54,327 nt of DNA from Paracamarosporium sp. OC-R06-R3 (GCA_019828545.1 JACVRA010000177.1:1-54327); one strand, 5' to 3'. Counted from the first letter of the stretch, positions 22,501-34,455 are shown. Notes: a model not told the origin generated them from the sequence alone. Made by a program: numbers and translations.

Positions 22501-22787
22501 GAATTGTCTTTGTTGATTGAAGGCGTTGCGACTCTGTACTCTGGACCGTATGTGATTCCGCAAGGCTCTGCAGCATACATGAAATATTCGACTTCTGCAT
22601 CGATTGTTGAGGCATGACTCCTTGCTATCCTCACTAAACTATACATTTGCAATGACTCCAAAGGGGGCTGTAAACGAGCAGAGCTATACAAAAGTATAGA
22701 TTAGTGACTATAAAGCGTTCAGTGCTTAGCTCTACTTTGGAGCCTAAAGCTAACCCACTGGGTCCAAACCTGGCTCAACAACAACTT
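22501..22787. mobile_element. Short repeat element, copy A (SINE/MITE-like)
   Basis: A 287 bp element bounded by perfect 13-bp direct repeats and related along its whole length to 34836..35134. It begins GAATTGTCTTT and ends in a CAACAACAACTT tail on the plus strand. Internal short inverted repeats (around 22721-22737 and 22760-22776) could fold. A 12-13 bp duplication and a simple-repeat end suit a SINE-like retroelement better than a DNA transposon, but no clear Pol III A and B boxes are seen, so class is open. It has no coding capacity of its own. Confidence 0.6.
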
Positions 22788-22800
22788 GAAGGCGGGGTCT
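22788..22800 (+). repeat. Direct repeat, right (putative target-site duplication)
   Basis: Second copy of GAAGGCGGGGTCT, directly after the element's CAACAACAACTT end. Confidence 0.7.
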
Positions 22801-22850
22801 AGAACCGTGCCAACTAGCTTCCACAGAGATACGTAGGTTTATGTGGAATG

Positions 22851-24141
22851 CGATATCTACTGAAAGTTGTCTACAAGCTCTGATGAGGCAGTCAGCTCTC
22901 AGCTTCCTACATGTATTCATGGTATCGCCGTCTCTGACATAAAGGGGAACCTTGAGAATTTTGGTATGTGAATGGGAGTTTATGGTGGTTAAAACAGGCA
23001 TTCATGGTTTTGGAAGAATTGGGGTAACGGAGTAAATAGAAAATAAGGAAGGTGTCTGAACCGTCTCTATGGAACGTGATGCACATCGAACACTTTATTT
23101 TCAACAGTACCACGAGCTAATGACATGTGGCTGTCTCCACAGACCCACCCGACCAATCGCCAAACAGTAGATGTAATGGAGATCAAATGTCAGGCATTGT
23201 ATCACCTGGGAAGCTACTTGTTCCGTGGTTTCAACCCACCGGGCCTTATTTGCTAGTCTGAGTGGTCTGTGTCTAGTGGAGCAATATAAGTGCAGTCGTA
23301 GCTTTTACTGTCTATATAAAGAAGCGGGAGCTCCTTATGGCACCCTAAAAGCATTTCTAGCATCTGTAGTTTATCCCTTAATGCGTTAACTACTTTGCGT
23401 ATTGTAACATATACATTGTTCTTTGAATAGCTAAAGAATAATCAACATCTTTATTTTCCCTGCTAAATGGGGAGCTGTAGAGGAGTTTATTAGGCATTGC
23501 ATGCCTAGGTTGAGAATGAGATGATTATGCCGACCATCCTAACTATTGAACATGACTTCGATAGGAATAGGGGAGAATAGGCCTAAGTGTGCATTATGCT
23601 GCTCAGATGATGAAGGATACTTCCTCATGTGTGTCGAAGATGTTTTTGTGGCCTCGCACGTTGTGAAAGGCTCCACGACGGTCTTCTGTTTGATATTCAT
23701 TCAAGATAGCATATATGAGACACTTGATACGCAATCGAGGAGCAGACAAAACGCTCTCCATATATCGATACATGATCATGCTTCAATGCGCCCACGCCCT
23801 TCTCTATGGTGGGGGTGCTCTCAGTTTCTAGACACATACGCACCGCCTAACCGTGTATGACTTGGACCAAGCTATTGATCCCCCACATGTAGAATAGTTG
23901 TAAAGCCAAGCAATAAGACCAGCGAGTGACAAAGCCGTATCTACCCCGCCTTCTCCTTTCCCCCAAATAGATTTGCAACATTCAAGTGTCTATGAACACC
24001 ACCAAACACTGATGTTTCCCCACTATTTCTATCTCATCTTTACAGCACCTTGGCTAACCTAAGATCAACGTTAGATATATATTACATATAGAACAATACA
24101 GTAGATTATAAGTAATATAAATTTATAACTATCAAGCTCTA
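22851..24141. other. Intergenic, AT-rich towards the right
   Basis: About 1.3 kb without a supported gene. Small ORFs at 22907..23113 (minus) and 23546..23860 (plus) lack family resemblance. 24060-24130 is strongly AT-rich, presumably the 3' flank of the aldolase gene. Confidence 0.45.
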
Positions 24142-25038
24142 CTAAGCCAGATATACATTCCCAATTTCTTCAATCATTGTATCGAAAGCCGGTTGCGCAC
24201 TAAACCATCCAACACCCGAAGTTCCCACACTTCTGAACGTAAATTCAGCATCCTCATCATCAATTGCAAGCGGTCCTCCGCGTCCACTGCCATATCCTGC
24301 AGCTTCTGCCAGCAACTGCGCATGACAACACTTTTCTAATGACATAAACCAGAACACCGCCGCTTCCACTGTCTCTCCCGTCGTAAGTGGTCCATGATTC
24401 TGCAGAAGCACAGCCTTATTCTGCCCTAGCGCGGCAGCAATATTCCTTCCTTCTTCCTCCGCAAGCACAACGCCTTTGAATTGCTTGTACACACCGAGAT
24501 GATTGTAAAAAGCGCAACTGTCTTGCGAAAGCATGTCTATACGACGGCCTAAGCTGCTGAAACTCCGGGCGTACAAACTGTGTGAGTGCGCTGCGCAATT
24601 TATGTCTGGGCGTGCTGTATGAATGGCATGGTGTATCATATACGCGGCGCGGTTGAGAAGTCTGTTTGAACCTCCGCTGATTACTTCACCAGCCCCATTA
24701 ACAAGAATTAGATCGGAGCTACGCATCTGCGAGAAGGCGCGTCCAAGGGGGTTCACCCAGAAATGGTCGCGGAGGATAGGGTCGCGGAGGGTGATGTGGC
24801 CAGCCACGCCTTCGTCGAAACCGTGTTTTCCGAAAATGCGGAAGGCGAGAGCGAGGCGACCTTTTTGGTAAGCTCGCTCTCCGTGCTTATCGTTGAAAGT
24901 GGGTGGTTGAGGGATCTTCTGGAGTTGGACTTGTGTGGTGCCTTGTTGAGCGGTGCCGTCTGATGACGTATCGGTTGTTCGGAGAGCTTGGTGAGAGAAT
25001 GTTGATTCGGACGTTGTTGTAAGGGTAGAAGTAGCCAT
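24142..25038 (-). CDS. Class II aldolase/adducin domain protein
   Basis: A single-exon gene of 298 aa. The Aldolase_II fold runs from about residue 55 (RLALAFRIFGKHGFDEGVAGHITLRDP) to the end. Metal-binding residues are in place: His-Ser-His of CAAHSHSLYARSFSS and His of LLQNHGPLTTG. Bacterial relatives split sugar phosphates, while many fungal ones are of unknown activity, some sitting in secondary-metabolite clusters. A Ser/Thr-rich N-terminal extension of about 50 residues is typical of the fungal form. It is the first gene of the block lying between the two repeat copies, on the same strand as the NRPS-like and BVMO genes. The start is the first true ATG; upstream in-frame codons lack one. 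Confidence 0.9.
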   Translation of the reverse strand: MATSTLTTTSESTFSHQALRTTDTSSDGTAQQGTTQVQLQKIPQPPTFNDKHGERAYQKGRLALAFRIFGKHGFDEGVAGHITLRDPILRDHFWVNPLGRAFSQMRSSDLILVNGAGEVISGGSNRLLNRAAYMIHHAIHTARPDINCAAHSHSLYARSFSSLGRRIDMLSQDSCAFYNHLGVYKQFKGVVLAEEEGRNIAAALGQNKAVLLQNHGPLTTGETVEAAVFWFMSLEKCCHAQLLAEAAGYGSGRGGPLAIDDEDAEFTFRSVGTSGVGWFSAQPAFDTMIEEIGNVYLA

Positions 25039-25552
25039 GATGATTGAATGGTAGACTACTGACGAGGCATGCACAGGTCGCGTTTTTTCCTTTCTCTTTC
25101 TTTCTTTATTTTTCTATTCTTTGAAATCACCACAGGTAGGAAGATCTACATATTGCTTTAGGTGAAGAGTTGCGAAGGTCTGTTAAAGTACCCATCGCAG
25201 CAACCCACGTGTCGTTCCTTCATCAAGCATACGACAACCGAGTTTACCCGGTCTCCGCTCACGCTATTACAATTGCATACGCACCATTCTAAAAGAGACT
25301 TGTCGATTACTTTATACGGAATCGATATCCGAGACGTAGCTCGAAGCATTCATCCGGTTAACAACAACCGAGTATGAACTTGCATTGGTGTTCAGTTCTA
25401 CGTGCTGCGAGGAGCGTGATGTATTAATTATCATGGAGTTGAACCAACCGTTAGGTACTACATAGAGATCACAAGGAAGTAATGTTCTGATTATGACCAC
25501 TTGCAAGTCACTATCTGGTTTTGTATTTGACAAATTCCCAAGCTAGACCGTC
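25039..25552. promoter_or_regulatory. Upstream region of the aldolase-type gene
   Basis: 514 bp between the aldolase start and the NRPS-like stop. 25085-25120 is a CT-rich tract (plus strand TTTCT repeats, i.e. GA-rich on the coding strand). Nothing else recognised. Confidence 0.45.
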
Positions 25553-28500
25553 TCAAAAAGACCACTGCTCTAACCATGTCTCTAAAGCCTTTCGATCGAT
25601 GCCTTTCAAAGCTCTCATACTCTCACTCACGCCAACCGCTCTCTTAGTGTCATAGTGAACTCTATCTTTCTTGGAACTATACGCCTCCTGGGCCAGACTA
25701 CGATAGAATTCTAGCATCTTGAGAGCTGGGTACAGCTCAAGTTCATCTACTGTTTGATCTTTTGACGCCAATGCATCAATCCACTGTCCCCACGGCACGA
25801 TATCGATCTTGTTTGAGCCCCAGGCAGTAAATATAGCCGGAATTATGTGTATCCACTGTGATTCGTGAGGGTTCAAAAGATTGAAGACATAAGAAGTGTT
25901 CCCAGTGCGCTCACTATGAGCGATGTCAACGATGATTCGCGCCATGATATCAACAGGGATCCAGTCGATAGCGTTCATGGCGTCCGGGAGCATGCCTAAC
26001 GCTTTCGAGGTCTTCATGAGACTAGGAAACCACTCGGTCCGATTCCAAACGCCGCCATCCTCCGCCAGGGGACCGGCAAGCTGGCCCACTCTGAGCACGC
26101 TGGCGTGGACTCCTGCCGCCCTGACAGCGTTGTGGAGGATACGCTCTGCGACATGCTTTGATTCTCCATAACCCATCTTCATGGCAACATTGCTATCCGT
26201 GATGGCAATTTCTGGGACAATGGAATGTGGACCATGAATGGCGGACCAATTACCTACCGAAGATAGAGAAGAAATGAAGAGGATGTGTGATTGGCGCGAT
26301 GAGGATAGGCTGAAATTCACCCAGTGGCGTATGCCTCTGATATGTACGTCCTCGAAAGACAAGATGTCATGGTTGAAATTGACTTTCCATGCGTTGTGGA
26401 TAACAACATCTAGATTCTGGCTGAGTTCCGTGTAATCAGAGTTTGCGAGGCCGAAGTTTGCCTCGTCAAAGTTTGCCGTGTGGAAAATAACACGATCATG
26501 CAGTGATTCCGCATTTTCAAAGCCTCGCGATTGGAGCCAAGTTATGTGCCGGTCTCGTGCATTTGATGCACGGTTGAGACAGTATATCTTAGACACGTTG
26601 TTGTAATGGAGAAGGGTATAGAGAAGTTGCTGACCCAGCGACCCAGTCGATCCCGTGATTGCGATGTGTAGACCTTCTTTGCGCGGAGTCACAGGTGCAG
26701 CTCCTTCACTTCGTTCCAGAGTGGCAGAGTACATTCCGATGAGCTCGTCCATGACGGAGATCCGGTCCACGACGGGGGACCTATGAAGCGGCTGCATCTT
26801 GTTCAGCGCACGATAGAGATGAATAGAGAGCTTCTCAACTGTCGGATGTGTATATAATGTCCCCGAGAGAATATCTCCCTGGCCAAGTTCTTCAATGAAT
26901 GGTGCGAATATTTTGTTGAGCGACTTGGTCAATTCCATAGTTTGCAACGAGTCCATACCTAGAACGAAGAGATCATCCGTATCGGCGAACTTCCCAGAAA
27001 TCGTTCCAGAAAGCAGATGTCGCACACAGACTGTTACTTCTTCAAGATCTTGGACTGATGGGAGTGGCTGTTGTCCAACTATTTTTTCGTCCCTGTACAG
27101 TGCATCTACCTCATCAGCAAAGAGTTTGGTGGTCCGTCCACGAATAACAGTGCCTTTGCCTGCTCTGACAAAGGGTTTTTCTGCAGCAGCAACGACAACT
27201 TTGTGCCTAAAGATGCGGCCATGAGCTGGACCCAGGGTATTTGCTTTCTCTACTACCGGCCAAATTTCCTGGATGAATTGCTCCTCAGATAATCCGTGAT
27301 TAGGGACTGGCTCTATGATCAACGATGCCTGGAAGCGACCTGTACCAACGATGAGTGCACCGCGTACGAGTGAATGTCCGACAATAGCGCCTTCCATGTT
27401 GATAGGGTTGAACTTTTCTCCGTTCGACAAAACAAGAACGTCGTCCTTTCTCCCTGCAAAGCGCCAGAGCTTTGGATTTTCGGGGTGGCGGACAAACAAA
27501 TCATTTGTTTTCCAAACTTCCAAGTGCGGGTAGACCTGAGATAGATGTCTGATCCAATTCAGGCTCTCATCTTTGTACACAACCATTTCGTAGGTGCCAT
27601 CGCCCTGATCCTCCATTTTGTTCTCGAGAAGAGGATGCCATTCGAACCATTGCCAATTCTCTGGAAGTGGCACAAGCGCGATATGCGGACCGGTCTCGGT
27701 ACTTCCATACATTTGGCAGACGTCGGTGACTTGACTCAGTCTGTCACCCACCGCTTTCGCAAGGGGACCACCAGTGTACATGATCCAGTCTAAGCTTGAT
27801 GCTTGCTCGAAGCCACCAGGCTGCTCAAGTAATTGTTCGATGACTGTAGGCGGACACCAAGCAGCTCGAATGCTAAGCTTACTCATGGCTTTGCTCAGAA
27901 GCTCGCCACTAGGGGGCTTTTCTGGTGGACCGGTAGTCACTGTACAATTGTAGTAGATGGGCATAATGGACATAGCAAAGAGACCAGCAAGCTATTTGCT
28001 GTCAGCCTTAAGCTTTACTAGATTATATTAGAATGTGAATGAGTGCTTACGTGAAAAGGCGGAAAGGGATTGTAGAACTTTCCTCCACCTTCGAACTCCA
28101 ATAACGTATACCCTTGAACCTTTCTTCCCTCAATCTTTGGAATCTTTCGATGATTGTCATAGGTACAAAACACTCCATTTGTGATGGTAGTTGGTTTTGG
28201 TGTTCCCGTGCTTCCACTAGAGTGTGCGATCAAGATAGGGTCGGTCCGCGCTTCGGCCCATGTCTTCGTATAAGCGTAATGTTTTGCTTGGACGTTGATG
28301 AGCTCTTCAAGATCCGGGACTACAAACCCTCGAATATCAGTGTTCCAAGACCTTAAGGATGCTATTTTGCCACTAAAGTTTGTTGTGTATAGAACGCGGG
28401 TGCACTTCTTTTCTTCAAAAACAGCAGCATCTTGCGATGACGAATTGCGCACGGAAGGTATCATCAACTGGCTTTTTCAGTGCACTTAATCATTTGAAAT

Positions 28501-28998
28501 CCCCAAACGGATACTTACCTGATACCCTGTCTTGATTGCGGCATAGAGATATACTGCATACCTGATATCAGAGTGACCGATATATGCAATCACATCGAAG
28601 TTCTGTGGTCCGCTCACTCCAAATTTCGTGCATATATCCCAAGACGCATAGTTGACGGCATTAGCGAATTGCGCAATAGTGATGTCTTTGAACCCATGTT
28701 CAATATCTGATGGTGACTTGGTGACAGTCGCATAAATACGATCAGGCATCCTGAGAGCCAGTTCGTCCGCGACATGCACACAGAGACGCTGGCCGTACGG
28801 AGCACACGAGCGGCCCGGTGAGTTGCTTGACCAGGTTCCCATGTTAGATGCCAACAGGGCCGTTAGAGTCTCCATTGTGGTAGTCATGTCGAGTACAGGA
28901 GCGAATTTACCAATATTTCGAGTATACAATGTTACAGCGGCATTAAGTTCCTCGTGAGCGCATGTATGCAGAACTCGAGTCCCAGCCTGCACCGCCAT
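25553..28998 (-). CDS. NRPS-like adenylate-forming reductase (A-T-R)
   Basis: An enzyme that activates a carboxylic acid with ATP, loads it on a phosphopantetheine arm and releases it by NAD(P)H reduction to an aldehyde or alcohol. Exons on the minus strand are 28519..28998, 28051..28467 and 25553..27991, giving 1111 aa. Adenylation motifs: SSGSTGTPKP (about residue 243), YGSTETG (394), KTNDLF and RKDDVLVLSNGEKFNP. The carrier motif LGMDSLQTM has its Ser near 647. The reductase domain has GSTGSLG (about 746) and the catalytic YGESK (907), so all three parts look active. No condensation domain is present. The first in-frame ATG is 28998; 28887 is an alternative, giving 1074 aa. It shares strand and neighbourhood with the BVMO and faces an exporter, as in a small biosynthetic cluster. 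The substrate cannot be read from sequence. Confidence 0.93.
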
Positions 28999-29753
28999 CG
29001 AGACTACAAACAAATCCACCGTGTCAATGAGTTCAACAAAACCGGGTATTGGTAGCCATCATTTTGGCACTGTCGGACGGGATACGTTTTCCTCTAAATA
29101 TTCACGTGAATGTAACACAGTGCAGGAATTGAGGATTTGTATTGCCGTAAGAGCTAATGTGAGTTTAAGATGGAGGTCAAGTCGATCGTAAGCATTCGCA
29201 CCCGATATTCATGCGCGTAACGTAGGGCTCCCGCACCATAGCAATAATGCGGAAGGTCATCACTTGGCGCCCAGTAAGACCTCTGCAAATGAAGGGTTTG
29301 AAGTTCGCGAAACGTGCGGATTCGCTAGCGCGCTGCCCTACATTCGTTCTAGAGCCGAGCAACCGCGAAAAAAACTAAAGCTTCATTAGCCTAGATTTTT
29401 TACGAGGCAAAATTCAGTAGACAATCATCGAAGTTCAAGCTAGTTGGTTGTGCCGCGATCCGTGCCAAGACCAACGTCTGCTGAGCAGATCTTTGTGGCG
29501 AGGTGTTCGTCTCGAAATCTTTGTGCCAGCGTTCTCGCGACCAGTTCCTCGGAGACTTAACATTTTCCTGCGGATTGGGAAGATCCAAAACTTGATCTTC
29601 CATGGAAATGTCACGATCGACGTTATACAAATTTCAAGGGAGATCTGAGGCAACAACACCAAACAGAATGTACAGAGACACTGAATTTTAAAACAGTCAC
29701 ATGTGACTAAGGACAACAAACTTTCCTGTGCGTTGTCAAGATGCATCTGTCAT
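28999..29753. promoter_or_regulatory. Promoter of the NRPS-like gene and BVMO 3' flank
   Basis: 755 bp between the NRPS-like start and the BVMO stop. Small ORFs at 29177..29362 and 29400..29746 (minus) have no family resemblance. No clear repeat or regulatory palindrome seen. Confidence 0.45.
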
Positions 29754-31565
29754 CTATCGAATAACGGGCATCTTCTCCCGGGGCATATGCTCAGCTGGGC
29801 TGACCTCGTTTCGCTTCACCTCAAAATTACTCCAATCCATGAAACCGTTCTCACAAGCCTTCATGTAACTCGGGATTCCGCCAATATAGTTCAGCTGTTG
29901 GCGCTTCTTACCTGGAATATTGCTTCCCATATACCATGAATTAGCTTTTGTGAAAAGAGTTGCATTGCTGATGTCTTGACACGTGCTATTCCAAGCTTCT
30001 TCAGCGAAGCGTTTCGGTTCAATGTAGTAGATATTCTCCAATTTGAGCTTTTGAAGCACAGACAAGACCAATTCGACCTGCATCTCAATAAATACGGGTG
30101 CATTTGTAAACGCGGTCGGAGCTATCCGGCGTTAGCATTTACTGGAGCTATGATTATAAAAAATACCTTGGGGCCCAAATATCATGAACATGTTTGGGCA
30201 ACTGCCTGTAGTTATGCCCAGATGAGTTGATACGCCTTCTCTCCACTTGTCCTTCAGATCGACCCCGTCTTTTCCTCGCAGCCCCATGCTGGTCAAGCTT
30301 CCCGTCATGTTGTCGTAACCAGTAGCCATAATCACAATATCAATTTGGCGTTCTATTCCATCGCCGGACCGGATGCCCGTTCTGGTGAAGTGCTCGATTG
30401 GGGCCTTCTTCAGGTCGATGAGCTCCACGTTCTCGCGTGAGATCGACTCATAATAGTCATGTTCCAGCGAGCTTCTCTTGGTCGCGAACGGGTATGGAGG
30501 CTTCTCGGGGGCGACCAGCTCTTGCTTCTGGGGATCTTTGACGCGTTCAAGCACTTTCTTGCGCCAGAAGTCGTATAACATACGGTTTGCCTTCTCATCG
30601 ATGAGGTAGTCTCGGTAATTTGCGGCTTGGTAGTTGAAGGCCCCACGCAAAAATAGTTCTTCCCATAGCGCTTCCCGCTCTTCAGGGGTGTGCTCGAAGG
30701 TCGCAGCTGTTTGCGGATCTACAGCTAGGCCGGCTGCAGTGTTTCGTGCCATGCTAAAGAGACCATTGTATATGGATTTCAGAGCATTCTGTTCTTCTAC
30801 TGTGAGTGAGCGCTGACGCATAGGGAGCGCGATGTTGGGGCTGCGTATGTAGTTTAAAAGCTTTTTAGCTGTCTTCGAAATTTCAGAGACGCATTGGATG
30901 CCAGTTGCTCCGGATCCGATAATTGCTACGTTCTTTCCTGAAAAGTTGAACTTCGTACTGGGCCACGAAGCAGAGTGGATGACTTCACCCTCAAAATCCT
31001 TCAGCCCAGGAAAGTGGGGCTCGTATCGTTTGTGCGAGCTCCCTGTCGCAGGGACCAGATATTGACAGGTTGATTTACTTCCAGAATTAGTTGTCACTAT
31101 CCACTGGTTCGTTTCGGTGTCGAAGTCGCAACCAGTCACAACCGTGTTGTATGTGACATCCTTTGAAAGGTCGAGGGTCTTATCCACGTGCGCAAAGTAC
31201 TGCTTCAGCTCCTTGTGATCAGGAAATCTCTGCGTCCATGACCACGTCTTCCATATTTTCGGTATCGAGAACTGGTAGTATGGAATCTCGGAATCAACTC
31301 TCGCTCCAGGGTAGCTATTCCAATGCCAAACGCCACCAAGTGCAGCACCGGCCTCGTAGATATGACATTTGAAGCCAGCCTCACGGAATTTGTATAATGA
31401 ATAACAACCACCAAAGCCGCCTCCGATAATTATGATGTCGTAGTGAGGAAGGGGAAAGCCATTGGTGCCTTTCCATTTTTGATTGTCATCATGGCCTTTC
31501 GCACTACCCGATCCGTTCATCTCAGTCTTCTTGTTAACTTCGCGCATGTCGTTGGACATTGTCAT
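29754..31565 (-). CDS. Baeyer-Villiger-type FAD monooxygenase
   Basis: A flavin-dependent NADPH monooxygenase that inserts oxygen beside a ketone or aldehyde carbonyl. Exons on the minus strand are 30167..31565 and 29754..30121 with a 45 bp intron that restores GPQAPTAFTNAP, giving 588 aa. FAD motif GGGFGG lies at residues 48-53, the BVMO fingerprint F-x-G-x-x-x-H-x-x-x-W-P (FEGEVIHSASWP) at 191-202 and the NADPH motif GSGATG at 217-222. ATGYDNMTG, a conserved late FAD-contacting motif, follows around residue 420. All key residues are intact. It is divergent from the MFS gene, with 919 bp between, and tandem to the NRPS-like gene. Joint action with that reductase is inferred. Confidence 0.95.
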
Positions 31566-32484
31566 GATGCGGAATGGAATGTACACTCAGCGTAAAATGG
31601 GCTGAAGTTATACGGGATCCAAATGTTGTAGCTGAACTAACAAACTCGATGATCGCTTATCACCATACTGTTATGGATTGATGCCACATGAGCCTTTGGG
31701 CCGACACTCCGCGTCAAACCTGGGCAATTGTCTCAACAAACAGCTTGGATCTGCATTGCACGGAGTTTGAGTTGTTACCTAGCGCGCTACCCCACAACGG
31801 CTCCACTTCTTCCCCGCGGGGTATTCCCGCCACTAACACCGACGGAGAACTTAACCCGTAGCAACATGCCATTCCCCTAGATCTATTTTCGACGCATCCG
31901 AGCTCATGGTGTGCTTGCGGATGGTCGGAGTATCGGTTCGAGGGGAGCTTTTCATGGCATATGAATGTTTCCAAAAGCACTCTTAGCATCTTGATAGAGC
32001 TCTTGGTGCTTGAGATATGTTGTTCTGGAGGAGAAGCACCAGCCCAAGTCCTCTTCAGGAGAATCAGACATCTAATATACGTACAACTACGAACTAGAAT
32101 ATGGGATCTTTAATGTCAGTATTGAAAGGGCCATCGGATGTTAAGAAGAAACCGAAGTCGTAAAGTCTTTGAGATACTTGGCCCCGAGCTTAATACATCT
32201 GACTCGTTTCGTCCTAATCCGGGTTTTAGATGGAAAAGGTGATCCGCACATAGTCGCAGTATTATTCATTGTCTGCTTTACCCTGTGTTCCCCGCAATGG
32301 TGGTTTTAGTCCCAGTCTAATTCTTGTCAACAAAGAATATCCGATCCAAGCGAGGCTGTGGTACCACGCATAAGAACCGCAGTATTTGTGCCTTTACTTC
32401 AGTTAAGAGCTATCAATGCTTTGTTAATAATCATTTCACCACACATAAGTTAAAACCTGTCTCTGCTTGAAGTCGTCGTCAACA
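31566..32484. promoter_or_regulatory. Bidirectional promoter between BVMO and MFS exporter
   Basis: 919 bp between two divergent genes. A GC-rich island at 31790-31860 stands out in AT-rich surroundings and holds CCCCGCGGGG (31812..31821) overlapping the inverted repeat GCGGG-GTATT-CCCGC (31816..31830). GCGGGG fits the CreA consensus SYGGRG, and such palindromes also suit zinc-cluster regulators; no regulator gene is in the window. Confidence 0.5.
31816..31830. promoter_or_regulatory. GCGGG-N5-CCCGC inverted repeat
   Basis: A perfect 5-bp inverted repeat with a 5-bp spacer, overlapping a 10-bp palindrome. It lies 251 bp from the BVMO start and 655 bp from the MFS start, so either gene or both could use it. 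Confidence 0.4.
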
Positions 32485-34455
32485 ATGCTTGCAGAAGAGA
32501 AATTACAGACTGCTCACAAGCATATCGAAAACGCCGATGATGTAGAAAGTTCTCCTCCAGACGTCATTATAAACAAGACCGAGGCGAATTTGCTTGGCTC
32601 CGTATTGCCGAAGACATACTGGACATCACCAAGTTTCATTGGTACCCTTATAGCGATCGTGCTACTGGCGAACACATTGTTTCTTGGCTATGCCATCCCG
32701 GTATATATACTCTTCTCGCCGGGTATCACGATGATTTTAACGTCAAAGTTAGACCAATATCCTCAATGTGATAAATGAAGACATTGGACCGGACTCTAAT
32801 ATCTACCTGGTCTCTCTTATCAATACTCTTATCAAGGGCGTTGGGCTATTGCTCGTGGGCACTGTTTCTGATGTAGTAGGCCGACGATATTTCATCATCG
32901 GGGGACAGATCTGCGGTGTCATCGGCAGCATCATTGCCGGTACAGCAAATAATGTCAACCAGGTAGTCGGCTCCAGTGTCTTTATCGGACTTGCCGGATG
33001 TGCACAAGTGCTCTATCCGCTTCTCGTACAGGAAATCGTACCGAATAAGTATCGCGGGTGGAGTCAGACGCTAGTCATGATCTCAGTGTTTCCCTCGCTA
33101 GGCTTGGGTCCCATCGTGGGACGGTCTTTGGTCCAGTATACTAGTGCCGGTTGGCGGTAAGGACGCAAACCCTTTAGAGACTCGAAAACAGGTGACTGAC
33201 TAGTGACAGATGGTGTTATTACCTAAACGCGGTTGTGTGTGGGATATCCGTAGTACTTTTCTTGCTGTGCTACCATCCTCCAAATTTCAAGCAGCTCGCA
33301 AATGGATTGACCCGCCGGCAGCGAATGAACCGCATTGACTATTTTGGCTTTATACTCTACTCAGGTGGTCTTATCTGCTTGTTGTTGACTCTATGTATGT
33401 CAACTGCTTTTCTGAAAGAGTTGATCTCACTGACAAAATGACAGCGTGGGGCGGTAAGCAGTATGCTTGGAATTCGGCTCAGTGCATTGCAACTCTCGTA
33501 GTAGGAGTCATAACGTTGATCGCATTTGTCTTGTACGAGATATTCATGCCGGTCTCTGAACCTCTACTTCCCATGAGACTTTTCAAAATCCGCAATTTCT
33601 GGATCGCAGTCATTGTCGGCTCCGTGGGGCAGATGTCTTTCTACAGCTTGAACGTGCTGTGGCCCACACATATCTCGGCGCTTTACACAACCGACAATAT
33701 GAGACTTGGTTGGATGTCATGTACTACGGGCGCCGCGCTCATCATGGGCGAGGTGTTGAGCGGCCCGCTAATGAAGAAAGGTGGGAAGACCCGGCTGCAG
33801 AGTATCGTCTCTATCATCGGCCTCTGCGTCTTTTGCGGCATTATGGCACTCAGTGACGAAAACAATGAGCACCAGGCTATTGCTGTAAGAGACCATATAC
33901 ACATGTTAATCAAGAAAATAGCACATAATTTTGACGTCCCTACAGATAACAGTTATGGTTGGCATCTTGGTAGGTTGGGTCGAGCTTGTATCCATCGTCA
34001 CTGTCGGCCTTGTCATTCCACCCGAGAACATAGGAACGGGACAGGCCTTCTTCGCATCCAGTCGAGCTATCACCGGCACGATCGCCACTAGCATCTACCT
34101 CGCCATCTATACCAACAAACTTACAGCTCTGACACCGCAAGAAGTCATACCTCGCGTCACAGCCGCAGGGCTCCCTGAATCAAGCTTCGCGGCCATATTT
34201 AAGGCGTCTGCTAGTAAAGTTGCAGGTGCACTCGATGGAGTCCCTGGCATGAATTCTGCGGTGAAAGCAGCACTAGTAGCTGGACAGAGAAGGGCGAGTG
34301 CTGAGGCTTTGAGTACCGTGTACCTTAGTAGCCTCTCATTTGGTGCTGTGGCCTTAATTGCAGCGTGTTTCTCTACTGATGTTGATAGCTATCTGACAGG
34401 ATATGTGAACAAGACGGTTACTCAAGGCAAGAGACGCAATAGTAAAGGAAATTAG
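32485..34455 (+). CDS. MFS exporter, TRI12 / DHA-type
   Basis: A major facilitator drug/H+ antiporter of the family that includes the trichothecene efflux pump TRI12. Exons are 32485..32700, 32753..33156, 33210..33394, 33445..33884 and 33946..34455, giving 584 aa in frame. The family motif A, GTVSDVVGRRYF, follows NEDIGPDSNIYLVSL, and the NKYRGWSQ and GWRWCYYLN loops match the DHA14 group. Hydrophobic segments give about 14 helices. LAWGG-like SWGGKQYAWNS lies at the splice of exons 3 and 4. A hydrophilic N-terminus is cytosolic. Next to an NRPS-like gene and a BVMO it most likely exports their product or protects the cell. The helper repeat copy B begins 380 bp after its stop. Confidence 0.93.

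Larger units (their letters stand above)
22245..22850 (-). pseudogene. Gene fragment interrupted by the short repeat element
   Basis: On the minus strand a frame reading ...VLDPAF enters the 13-bp direct repeat at 22788..22800; after the 287 bp insert the same frame resumes from the second repeat copy as DPAFDRRLQRFRLDD and continues to a stop at 22245, ending FKELMQN. The part outside the insert reads like coding sequence (regular mixture of charged and hydrophobic residues), but I do not recognise a family and see no start codon. It is most simply an old gene or exon split by the element. Confidence 0.35.

Noticed and set aside
22701..22787. tRNA-like folding of the right part of repeat copy A
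   Set aside because: A D-arm-like stem and a T-loop-like string are present, but boxes A and B match poorly and the orientation relative to the tail is wrong for a tRNA-headed SINE. Kept only as a possibility in the element entry.
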